Assembly: GCA_025998595.1 (NCBI GenBank)
Contig: BNWE01000080.1
Span: forward strand, 1-6,194
Length of the DNA stretch: 6,194 nt
Direction: 5' to 3'
Origin: Alphaproteobacteria bacterium
GTDB lineage: Bacteria > Pseudomonadota > Alphaproteobacteria > UBA3830
The position numbers were made by a program, and so were the translations under genes. Below the pieces are notes generated by a model, which did not search any database, was not told where the DNA came from, and worked only from the letters and a program-made list of their open reading frames with translations. Below are positions 1 through 5,765 of this stretch, piece after piece (within the stretch, counting starts at the first letter, position 1; the number at the start of each line of letters is the position of its first letter).

Positions 1-251
1 ACATAGAAAACCAAAGTGATGGGCCAAATGAATTCAAGGTATGGGACGAAAAGTAGGATTTATCCGCATTCAGCGTATCTTCAGATTCTTAGCATACCTC
101 CTGCTTTAGCAGGTCGTAATTGATTCATATGCTTACAAACAGTAACAGTTGCATGACGCAAACGGTATCCGTGTCCTTAGCAAACGATTTGATACAATGC
201 AAAGCATTTTACAAAAAGATTAATAATACATTGATTTTTTTAAAAAAATTA
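1..251. other. Non-coding margin downstream of tmk
   Basis: No intact gene is seen. A small GC hairpin CCTGC-TTTA-GCAGG is at 100-113, without a T-run. On the plus strand, a frame from ATG 41 is interrupted by stops at 107 and 143 and ends at 223; its last section reads QLHDANGIRVLSKRFDTMQS onward. That may be a decayed small gene, but I do not recognise it. The far end of the stretch is the terminator described separately. Confidence 0.4.
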
Positions 252-255
252 TTAA
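211..255 (-). terminator. Putative AT-only terminator after tmk
   Basis: TTAATAAT (220-227) pairs with ATTATTAA (248-255), and a T7/A7 palindrome (235-248) lies within. On the minus strand this is followed by TCTTTTTGT. The stem overlaps the tmk stop codon. It has the geometry of an intrinsic terminator but no GC pairs, so efficiency is doubtful. Its place at the end of the gene cluster supports the call. Confidence 0.45.
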
Positions 256-1040
256 GCGAGAAGTAGCCGCTCTTGAACCACTTTCATTATTCTGGAAAAA
301 ACTTTTTGTTCGGATCCGGCAGCGTTTACAATTACCGATCTGAAGGAAAAAATTTCTGCGGTTTTCTGGAAGCCTTTTCTCACGAGATCGTGTTTGTCCT
401 TTTTCATGAGGTCATATTCATCAGGAATTAGATTCCTGGTTGATAATCGCCCAATAGAAATGTCCGGATCTACGTCCAGTACTATTGTGAGATTCGGTTC
501 GAAGTCACCAATGGTTATTTTTTTCAGTAACATGATATCTTCAAATGGCACATTTTTAAGCACCCCCTGATACACAAGAGAAGAATCGTAGAACCTATCG
601 CAAATGACGAAATATCCGTCATCCATCATCGGTTTTATGAGCTTTACGAAATGATCACGACGAGCTGCAAACATGAGTAACAACTCGCAAAGCGGCTCCA
701 TATCAGATGGTTTGGACGTCTTCAGGACGTCGCGTATCTTTTCTCCAATGACGTCTCCTCCGGGTTCCCGCGTTTTCACCGCCTTCAGCCCCATGTCAGT
801 AAGCTTCTGCGCCAATAGCGATGCCTGAGTGCTTTTTCCAACACCTTCGCCCCCCTCAAACGTCACCAGCGTGCCCAACGTGACGTTGGATCCATTTTCT
901 GCTTCGCTATCTTCTGAAACGTATGAGAGATGAGTTTTCGATGTTGGAGTTGAGTTGATGTTTGACTGGATCCCTACGTCGCTACGCTCCTCTGGATAAC
1001 GAGAAACGCTGAAACTACCATCATGAATGGAGTTACTCAT
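252..1040 (-). CDS. tmk: Thymidylate kinase with a repeat-bearing N-terminal extension
   Basis: Cytosolic dTMP kinase, which converts dTMP plus ATP to dTDP for dTTP synthesis. The P-loop FEGGEGVGKST is at residues 61-71, REPGG at 91-95 and the dTMP-site motif DRFYDSSLVYQG at 148-159. An Arg-containing lid follows near 198-215; it is diverged, with DEYD where DRFE is usual. The start used is the ATG at 1040, preceded by GAGG with a 10-nt spacer; a TTG at 1058 lies upstream of that SD and is less likely. The core from about residue 55 has the normal family length of about 208 aa. The first 54 residues are extra and contain a palindromic repeat read as SVSRYPEERSDVGIQ. A TTG at 878, just before GTLVTFEGG, sits where the conventional start falls and cannot be excluded. 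It follows the carboxypeptidase gene by 79 nt, a neighbourhood common in alphaproteobacteria, but the usual holB partner is not seen downstream. Family call is near certain; the start is moderately sure. Confidence 0.95.
   Translation of the reverse strand: MSNSIHDGSFSVSRYPEERSDVGIQSNINSTPTSKTHLSYVSEDSEAENGSNVTLGTLVTFEGGEGVGKSTQASLLAQKLTDMGLKAVKTREPGGDVIGEKIRDVLKTSKPSDMEPLCELLLMFAARRDHFVKLIKPMMDDGYFVICDRFYDSSLVYQGVLKNVPFEDIMLLKKITIGDFEPNLTIVLDVDPDISIGRLSTRNLIPDEYDLMKKDKHDLVRKGFQKTAEIFSFRSVIVNAAGSEQKVFSRIMKVVQERLLLA
960..1010 (-). repeat. Palindromic repeat unit A, copy 1, inside the tmk N-terminal extension
   Basis: Read on the minus strand, this 51-nt stretch matches 4963-5017 read on the plus strand with few mismatches plus a 4-nt indel in the middle. 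Shared landmarks in order are GTTTCTCG, ATCCAGAGGAGCG, AGCG, ACGT, GGGATCCAG and a closing AAC/GAAC. It can fold with ATCC/GGAT outer pairing and a CGT-AGCG-ACG inner hairpin. It is translated in the tmk frame as SVSRYPEERSDVGIQ followed by Ser-Asn. The style resembles palindromic elements of intracellular alphaproteobacteria. Confidence 0.85.
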
Positions 1041-1048
1041 CAATATAA

Positions 1049-1054
1049 TTCCTC
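1049..1054 (-). promoter_or_regulatory. Ribosome binding site deciding the tmk start
   Basis: GAGGAA on the minus strand, with 10 nt between GAGG and the ATG at 1040. It favours this ATG over the TTG at 1058, which lies upstream of the site, and over the internal TTG at 878, which has only a weak GGA upstream. It implies that the repeat-bearing extension is translated. Confidence 0.6.
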
Positions 1055-1098
1055 GCAATTACATCTCGCATACCACTCAGTTTGGGGCAGTGGCGTTA

Positions 1099-1117
1099 AC
1101 GCCCGTGGTGCAACCAC
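1099..1117 (-). repeat. Shared block B, copy 1, in the carboxypeptidase-tmk spacer
   Basis: The plus-strand sequence is ACGCCCGTGGTGCAACCAC, and it differs at one of 19 positions from the minus strand of 4876-4894. It contains a GTGGT/ACCAC hairpin with a 3-nt loop that begins 3 nt after the carboxypeptidase stop codon. It lies about 90 nt upstream of repeat unit A in the tmk direction, the same order and orientation as at recO. Confidence 0.6.
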
Positions 1118-1119
1118 CG

Positions 1120-2328
1120 TCACGGCTGGCCTAAGAAAAACGCCTTTACTCGCTCCCAGGCATTTAGTCTATCGACGCCTTCTATGGCAAAGACATCGTA
1201 TGGCTTGGATACAAACGTTCCGTATTTAAAGACCATCGTTCCCAATTTACTACCGACTATTACTGGCGCTTCATACGGTTCATTTAAAGTGAATTCCACT
1301 TCTATATCCTTTCTGTATTTTTTTAGAATTGAGGCCGTAATATCTTCGTGGGTGCATACGCCAACGGTATTGCTTTTTCCAACCGAAACCTTTGCTGTTC
1401 CAATTTGTTTGTAGGAACCTGCTATGGTGACCGGCATAAACTCGGCAAATCCAAGGGAGAGAACTTTATTGGATTCCCTTATTCTTCCCTTTGCGCTTTT
1501 GCAGCCGTTTACGACGCAGATAAGTCTTTTGCCATCTTTCTTGCCGGATATCACAATTCCAAATCCGCCGGCGTTTGTGCTTCCAGTTTTAAGTCCATCT
1601 ACATTCAGAGAATTTCCCAGCAATGTATTTCTATTAAACTGCTTAATACCATTTATCGTAAATTCCTTTTCGGAAAAATAATGATAATACTGCGGAAAAT
1701 CAGTTATGACATGCTTTGCTATTGTTGCGAGATCGCTGGCGCAGGAATAATGCTCTTCGTCCGGAAGTCCAGATGAATTCGTAAAATGCGTATTTTTAAG
1801 ACAAAATGTTGCTGCCTTTTCATTCATGAGCTCTGCGAAAGCGTCTTCAGTTCCTGACATTTTTTCTGCGACAATCGTACAAGCATCGTTCCCGGAATGA
1901 ACGATAATGCTTCGGATTAGATCTTCTATTTTTGCAGTGGTACCAGCTTGAAAAAAACTGGTGGAGCCACCTTTGCTTTTGCTTTGAGCAAATTCGCTTA
2001 CAGGAAGTTCATCCTCAAGTTTTAGCACACCATTTTCAATGGCCTCAAACAGCAAATAGGCGGTCATTAGTTTTGTCATGGATGACGGCGGGCAACGCTC
2101 ATCTGCATCTTTTTCAAACAGACGTTCATCGCTATCGAAATCGACGAGGATCATTTGAGCGGCGCCGATTTCCTGTATGTTTTCTTTGGTTACTTTATTG
2201 GATGTATTTTTTTCTTTTGCTATCGATTGAGAAATTTTCTGTGCCTTTCCCCTTGAGCGTCTTGCATCGCAATCGGAAATAAAAACAGAAAACGATAATA
2301 CGCCAAGAAATAAGACTTTTTTTAACAT
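1120..2328 (-). CDS. Serine-type D-Ala-D-Ala carboxypeptidase (low-molecular-weight PBP, DacA/DacC/DacF-like)
   Basis: Periplasmic enzyme that removes the terminal D-Ala from peptidoglycan pentapeptide stems (peptidase family S11). The catalytic triad motifs are all present: SMTK at 83-86 (Ser83 nucleophile, Lys86), SGN at 145-147 and KTG at 247-249. An N-terminal hydrophobic signal segment spans residues 3-18 with possible cleavage after DCDA near 22. It is followed by a Lys/Ser-rich linker to about 55. The region from about 295 to 385 fits the beta-rich C-terminal domain of PBP5-type enzymes, and the last 18 residues could form the amphipathic membrane anchor. Length of 402 aa is normal. 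The ATG overlaps the pmbA stop as TAATG, with GGAGG 6 nt upstream, so translational coupling is expected. The exact dac paralogue cannot be fixed from sequence alone. Confidence 0.95.
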   Translation of the reverse strand: MLKKVLFLGVLSFSVFISDCDARRSRGKAQKISQSIAKEKNTSNKVTKENIQEIGAAQMILVDFDSDERLFEKDADERCPPSSMTKLMTAYLLFEAIENGVLKLEDELPVSEFAQSKSKGGSTSFFQAGTTAKIEDLIRSIIVHSGNDACTIVAEKMSGTEDAFAELMNEKAATFCLKNTHFTNSSGLPDEEHYSCASDLATIAKHVITDFPQYYHYFSEKEFTINGIKQFNRNTLLGNSLNVDGLKTGSTNAGGFGIVISGKKDGKRLICVVNGCKSAKGRIRESNKVLSLGFAEFMPVTIAGSYKQIGTAKVSVGKSNTVGVCTHEDITASILKKYRKDIEVEFTLNEPYEAPVIVGSKLGTMVFKYGTFVSKPYDVFAIEGVDRLNAWERVKAFFLGQP

Positions 2329-2339
2329 TAGATTCCTCC
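2326..2339 (-). promoter_or_regulatory. Coupled start: SD plus TAATG overlap of pmbA and the carboxypeptidase gene
   Basis: On the minus strand GGAGG (2335-2339) sits in the final Gly-Gly codons of pmbA, 6 nt before an ATG that shares its A with the pmbA TAA stop. Ribosomes ending pmbA can restart directly, which suggests coupled expression. Confidence 0.85.
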
Positions 2340-3644
2340 AACAACCATTTCTTCAAGTAGAATACTAGGCGAACCAAAACCAGAGTTCATTTCAAGATCC
2401 GATCCAATCAGACAATTCGAAAACATATCGATAAAATTTCCAGCGATGGTTATTTCGTGTACCGGATACGAAATTTCGCCGTTTTCTATCCAGAAACCGG
2501 CTGCGCCCTGACTGTAGTTGCCGGTTATGACGTTTAGGCCGTGTCCCAACACATCAACCACGAACAATCCGCTTTTGATGCTTTTTAGGAGGTCATCAAA
2601 CGATTTATCTCCGTTTTCAATGCATATGTTATGTGGAGCGATGCCGTCCCAGCCGGACGAATTCGCCGTGGACGTCATGCCCAATTTATTGGCGTACTTG
2701 GTATTCAGCAGAAAAGAATTTACTACGCCGGAGGAAATTACATCTGTGTTGACGCACTCCAAACCATCTGCATCAAACGGACGTGACCGAAGTCCACGAG
2801 CTGTGTCGTATCTATCGGAAACATTTAGACGATCGCCGAAAACTTTTTGCGACAGTTTATCCTTCAGAAAGCTAGTGCCTTTGGCCACCAGAGATCCGTT
2901 TAGCGCGTCCATCATGCTTTTTAGTATACTGCGTCCAACTCTTTTGTAAAACAAAACCGGAACTTTGCAGGATTTTATCTTTCGGGATCCCAATTTTCGC
3001 ACGGTCATATCTGCTGCTTCAAGCGCCACTTGCTCTGGAGTTTTCATATCCGCATAGTAGACGGCGTTGGAATAGCTGTAATCCCGCTGCAGTTCTCCGT
3101 CTTTTTCGCCGAGTGTTTCAATCACTATGCTACTGACGGATTTATCATATTCGCCGACGAAGCCCTCGCTCTTCAGGAGAACTGTTCTGGTGAATACATT
3201 CTCCATCTGCGCTCCACCGGAATTCGTAATTCCATTCACTTGCAGAGCAACGGATTCGCATTTTACCGCTCCCTCCAGAAGAGTTTCCCAGTGTACTTCC
3301 GTCGGATCAAATATGTCCATCTCTTTGAAATTCTTACACAATTTGGATGCGTCCGCTCTGGATACAACAATCTCTTCCGGAGAATTTTTGGCTACTGCAA
3401 CGGCTTTTTCCACAAAAGCATCTTCTTGCAATTCTCTTATATTATTGGTAACGACGTTGGCGCTTTTCTTTCCGATGAACACGCGCATATCGACGTTTAT
3501 AATCTCCGACTGCGTTAAATTTTCCAGCTTGGTTAGGCGAGTGGATACGGAAACGCCCTTTCGCTCCACCAGCATGAGATCCACACTATCCGCTCCCAGC
3601 GATTTCGCTTTTTTTATAACATCTTGAAGTATTTCTATATCCAT
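2328..3644 (-). CDS. pmbA: PmbA/TldE family protein (TldD partner, metalloprotease-like subunit)
   Basis: TldE/PmbA pairs with TldD to form a cytosolic protease that trims unfolded peptides; in E. coli it matures microcin B17 and degrades CcdA. Diagnostic C-terminal blocks are visible: RSRPFDADGL near 286-295, LGHGLNVITGNYSQGAAGFW at 366-385, YPVHEITIAGNFIDMF at 393-408 and a C-terminal GSPSILLEEM at 424-433. There is no HExxH zinc motif, as expected for TldE and unlike TldD. The length of 438 aa is close to the E. coli protein at about 450. The ATG at 3644 lies 3 nt after the pntAA stop, with GGAG 8 nt upstream overlapping the end of pntAA. Its last codons (Gly-Gly) contain the SD for the next gene. 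tldD is not in the window; the family normally needs it, so it is presumably elsewhere. Confidence 0.95.
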   Translation of the reverse strand: MDIEILQDVIKKAKSLGADSVDLMLVERKGVSVSTRLTKLENLTQSEIINVDMRVFIGKKSANVVTNNIRELQEDAFVEKAVAVAKNSPEEIVVSRADASKLCKNFKEMDIFDPTEVHWETLLEGAVKCESVALQVNGITNSGGAQMENVFTRTVLLKSEGFVGEYDKSVSSIVIETLGEKDGELQRDYSYSNAVYYADMKTPEQVALEAADMTVRKLGSRKIKSCKVPVLFYKRVGRSILKSMMDALNGSLVAKGTSFLKDKLSQKVFGDRLNVSDRYDTARGLRSRPFDADGLECVNTDVISSGVVNSFLLNTKYANKLGMTSTANSSGWDGIAPHNICIENGDKSFDDLLKSIKSGLFVVDVLGHGLNVITGNYSQGAAGFWIENGEISYPVHEITIAGNFIDMFSNCLIGSDLEMNSGFGSPSILLEEMVVGGI

Positions 3645-3647
3645 AAA

Positions 3648-4727
3648 TTATTCTCCGGATAAATTTTTCAATAAAGTAGCCTGCACTATTTCGTCGGACG
3701 TGTCTACATTGCCGTCTTTTATCATTAGCGAAACGAAGTTAAAGACATTTCGAGCAAACAATCGACTGGAATCCTGCGCAACATGCGCCGCCAAATCAGC
3801 ATACCCTATGATTGTGATGCCCCCCACATTCACAACCTCACCTTTTTTGGATAATGCGCAATTTCCGCCGCTTTCGGTGGCCATGTCCACAATGACGGAT
3901 CCGACCTGCATGGATTTCACCATTTGCTCCGTAATGAGGAGAGGAGCCGGCCTTCCTGGAATTTGAGCCGTGCTAATTACTATGTCCATCTTGGATATGG
4001 TTTGCGAAAGCTTTTCCGCCTGACGTTTCTTGTAGTCTTCGTCCATTTCTTTGGCGTATCCACCAGAAGTCTCGCCACTGGAGCTAGCCTCAACTGAGAC
4101 AAATGTCGCCCCCAAACTCTCCACCTGCTCCTTGGCGGCTGCTCTCACATCGAAGGCGGAAACGACCGCTCCAAGACGTTTCGCTGTGGCAATTGCTTGC
4201 AATCCCGCTACTCCAGCTCCCAGAATCAGTACTTTGGCGGGACGGACAGTGCCGGCAGCGGTCATCATGAGGGGAACCACTCGTCCGTAAAACGACAGAG
4301 CCTCCAGCACGGCCTTGTATCCGGCGATGTTCGATTGCGAAGACAAGACATCCATGGACTGCGCCCTCGTTATGCGCGGAACCAGTTCCAACGCATAGCA
4401 ATTTACACCGTCATCGGACAGCTTCTTAAGGGTTTCTTTATTCCGAAAGGGAGACAAAATAGCGATTAAATGTGCTCCGGATTTCAACTTAAAACCCGCC
4501 CCCACCAAAGACGGCTTTACACAAACGTAGAAGTCCGCATCATTTACAACGCCGGTTTTCTTGATTTTCGCTCCAGCAGCGACGTATTCGTCGTCGGAAA
4601 ATCCAGCTGAAATTCCAGCGCTTTTCGGCAGAACAACTTCAAATCCAAGATCAATATATTTTTTGGCGGTCTCCGGAGTAATGGCCACACGCTTCTCTAC
4701 TCCATCAATGATTGTGCTGATTTTCAC
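3648..4727 (-). CDS. pntAA: NAD(P)+ transhydrogenase, soluble NAD(H)-binding alpha-1 subunit
   Basis: Domain I of the proton-translocating transhydrogenase, which passes hydride between NADH and NADP+ at the inner membrane and helps supply NADPH. The Rossmann loop GAGVAG is at 170-175 with Asp193 after beta-2. RITRAQSMDVLSSQSNIAGY at 118-137 holds counterparts of the R. rubrum hydride-site residues Arg127, Gln132, Asp135 and Ser138 (here R118, Q123, D126, S129). MMTAAGTV at 154-161 and KEQVESLG at 199-206 are typical, and IIGYADL at 306-312 closes the fold. The paralogous alanine dehydrogenase is less likely given these blocks. At 359 aa it is slightly shorter than the R. rubrum subunit (about 384) and has no membrane segments, so it is the three-gene form. 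The start is GTG at 4727 with GGAG 7 nt upstream. The membrane partners pntAB and pntB, normally adjacent, are absent from the window. Confidence 0.95.
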   Translation of the reverse strand: MKISTIIDGVEKRVAITPETAKKYIDLGFEVVLPKSAGISAGFSDDEYVAAGAKIKKTGVVNDADFYVCVKPSLVGAGFKLKSGAHLIAILSPFRNKETLKKLSDDGVNCYALELVPRITRAQSMDVLSSQSNIAGYKAVLEALSFYGRVVPLMMTAAGTVRPAKVLILGAGVAGLQAIATAKRLGAVVSAFDVRAAAKEQVESLGATFVSVEASSSGETSGGYAKEMDEDYKKRQAEKLSQTISKMDIVISTAQIPGRPAPLLITEQMVKSMQVGSVIVDMATESGGNCALSKKGEVVNVGGITIIGYADLAAHVAQDSSRLFARNVFNFVSLMIKDGNVDTSDEIVQATLLKNLSGE

Positions 4728-4750
4728 GAAATAACTCCAACAAATAACAT

Positions 4751-5683
4751 TTATAAAATACTTTCAATTAAGCAATCCCTCGAGAACGGTAATGTCTTGT
4801 TGTTTATACCACAAAAATAGCTTCTTAAAAAATGCCCTGTTATTTTTAATGCGAGAAAAATATGTCCGAGCCGGAGTGGTTGCACCACAGGCGTTTCATT
4901 TTGCATCGGCAGTTCTTGCAAGATGGGCGCTAATGGCTTTGCCTTCTGTTGCGTGTAATTATAGTGTTTCTCGTCATCCAGAGGAGCGCGCAGCGCGACG
5001 TCGGGATCCAGTTGAACAAAATCCGTATTATCGTGGTGTAACAGCTCATCCGGAGTTCCGACAGAGCCACGGAATCCATCCTCCTTAAGAACGGAAAAGC
5101 CTCGGTTTTGAGTACGACACCCTGGAAGCAAAAAATCCGGTAATTTGAATAGCTTATCCTTATACTTCTCTCCCGCTTCTGCCGTAACTGCGCATCCGGT
5201 TTTGGGAGAGATGTAGGCGAGACCTTCCGTCGCTCCAGTGAGAGCGCATTTAGATAGATCCAAACCAAATCCCACTTCCGACAAGAATTTCATTTCGAAA
5301 AATACGTAATCGACAATCCAATCTCCGCGAGAAATCGCAAGCATCAGCGACTTCAGCTCATCGAACAATTCCGGATGAGGAGCTTTTTCCGGCATTCCAT
5401 TGCGACACATGGAGCAGGCACTGTCAATTGCAAAGATTCCGCTGGAATTCTTAAACACATGAACAAACGGAGAAAATACATTTTCCACCGTCAGCGTACC
5501 AAGACGCTCGGCGCTGCGTCCCCTCCAGGATACATCACTCACGTCGCCCGGCTGAATCGATGCCTTCATGCCATTCACCAGCCCCGACGTCTTTCCCAGA
5601 GATTTATTAAACACGGTCACGATTCGAGAACTTTCCGAAAAAGCCTTCAGCGAAAGGATAATGCACTCATCTCTCCACTGCAT
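4751..5683 (-). CDS. recO: DNA repair protein RecO with a large in-frame insertion
   Basis: RecO binds DNA and SSB and, with RecR (and RecF), loads RecA at gaps. The N-terminal OB-fold region MQWRDECIILSLKAFSESSR and the helical core with VGFGLDLSKCALTGATEGL (137-155), AYISPKTGCAV (156-166) and LPDFLLPG (181-188) match alphaproteobacterial RecO. The final helix resumes at LGHIFLALKITGHFLRSYF (272-290). Between about 187 and 270 lie some 80 residues where relatives have a short linker, making the protein 310 aa against a usual 240 or so. This insertion contains palindromic repeat DNA (see the repeat entries) but keeps the frame open. The start is the ATG at 5683 with GGAG 6 nt upstream. The stop is 23 nt before pntAA. 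Only one conserved-region Cys is present, so no zinc site is evident. Family call is strong; activity with the insertion is an inference from the intact frame. Confidence 0.92.
   Translation of the reverse strand: MQWRDECIILSLKAFSESSRIVTVFNKSLGKTSGLVNGMKASIQPGDVSDVSWRGRSAERLGTLTVENVFSPFVHVFKNSSGIFAIDSACSMCRNGMPEKAPHPELFDELKSLMLAISRGDWIVDYVFFEMKFLSEVGFGLDLSKCALTGATEGLAYISPKTGCAVTAEAGEKYKDKLFKLPDFLLPGCRTQNRGFSVLKEDGFRGSVGTPDELLHHDNTDFVQLDPDVALRAPLDDEKHYNYTQQKAKPLAPILQELPMQNETPVVQPLRLGHIFLALKITGHFLRSYFCGINNKTLPFSRDCLIESIL
4876..4894 (+). repeat. Shared block B, copy 2, at the end of the RecO insertion
   Basis: Begins GTGGTTGCACCAC, a 5-bp stem with a 3-nt loop, and matches 1099-1117 on the opposite strand with one mismatch over 19 nt. 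In recO it encodes TPVVQPL (264-270), directly before conserved RecO sequence resumes, so it may mark one edge of the inserted DNA. Unit A follows about 70 nt further along the plus strand. Confidence 0.6.
4963..5017 (+). repeat. Palindromic repeat unit A, copy 2, inside recO and antisense to it
   Basis: A 55-nt plus-strand homologue of the unit in the tmk extension, lying opposite in orientation to its host gene. The loop region is 4 nt longer and the inner stem is CGCG-CAG-CGCG rather than CGT-AGCG-ACG, so the sequence changed while staying self-complementary. In the recO frame it encodes FVQLDPDVALRAPLDDEKH (about residues 222-240), unrelated to the peptide encoded by copy 1. Confidence 0.85.
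5052..5077. repeat. Second palindrome within the RecO insertion
   Basis: GGAGTTCCG at 5052-5060 can pair with CGGAATCC at 5070-5077, giving an 8-bp stem with one bulged base and a 9-nt loop. The pattern of TTCCG and CGGAATCCA arms is like palindromic elements common in Rickettsiales genomes. It is translated in recO as part of DGFRGSVGTP. It has no copy in the tmk extension. Confidence 0.5.
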
Positions 5684-5709
5684 TCACAACTCCAATGATA
5701 CATGAGATT

Positions 5710-5715
5710 ATTATA
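5710..5715 (-). promoter_or_regulatory. Putative -10 box for the recO-to-tmk cluster
   Basis: An exact TATAAT on the minus strand, ending 26 nt before the recO ATG. No good -35 hexamer was found at 16-18 nt (the best-spaced hexamers are ACACAA and CACAAT), and no TGn extension is present. It is the only consensus -10 seen ahead of the cluster, so it is a reasonable but unproven promoter. Confidence 0.45.
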
Positions 5716-5765
5716 CAACACGACGTATGCTGATTGTGTGTTTTATTGAAGATGGATGCTTTTTT

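Larger units (their letters stand above)
1041..1119. other. Palindrome-rich spacer between the carboxypeptidase gene and tmk
   Basis: It contains a perfect 12-bp palindrome GGCGTTAACGCC (1092-1103), the GTGGT-GCA-ACCAC hairpin (1105-1117) and a possible CCACT/AGTGG pairing (1073-1077 with 1089-1093). None is followed by a T-run on the minus strand, so an ordinary intrinsic terminator is not supported. RNA processing, attenuation or a repeat-element end are alternatives. No convincing promoter was seen: a TGTAAT -10-like hexamer at 1058-1063 lacks a -35. Confidence 0.55.
4876..5125. mobile_element. Probable composite palindromic insertion in recO
   Basis: This segment covers the part of RecO (about 187-270) with no counterpart in the family: block B at one edge, repeat unit A in the middle and a further palindrome toward the other edge. 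The frame stays open across it. There is no transposase gene, so it would be a non-autonomous element. Edges are estimated from where the conserved RecO blocks stop (FLLPG) and restart (RLGHIFLALKITGHF). No flanking target duplication was recognised. Confidence 0.5.

Noticed and set aside
100..113. CCTGC/GCAGG hairpin as a terminator
   Set aside because: No T-run follows on either strand and no gene ends beside it.
894..905. 12-nt near match (one mismatch) between tmk 894-905 and recO 5125-5136 as a third shared element block
   Set aside because: A-rich, short, at different distance from unit A, and in recO it encodes the native FLL core sequence, so chance is the simpler explanation.
1041..1058. 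TTG at 1058 as the tmk start
   Set aside because: It lies upstream of the only good SD; the ATG at 1040 is correctly placed behind it.
1348..2282. Plus-strand open frames opposite the carboxypeptidase gene
   Set aside because: Shadows of a gene with all three catalytic motifs intact; cysteine- and aromatic-rich composition is typical of antisense reading.
3030..3627. Two plus-strand open frames of about 160 codons opposite pmbA
   Set aside because: They are antisense to a clearly conserved PmbA and have no SD, recognisable motifs or protein-like composition.
4090..4401. Minus-strand 103-codon frame inside pntAA
   Set aside because: Overlaps conserved transhydrogenase sequence out of frame and has no recognisable domain.
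4930..5268. Minus-strand 112-codon frame inside recO
   Set aside because: Out-of-frame reading through the repeat insertion and RecO core; the recO frame carries the conserved blocks on both sides.
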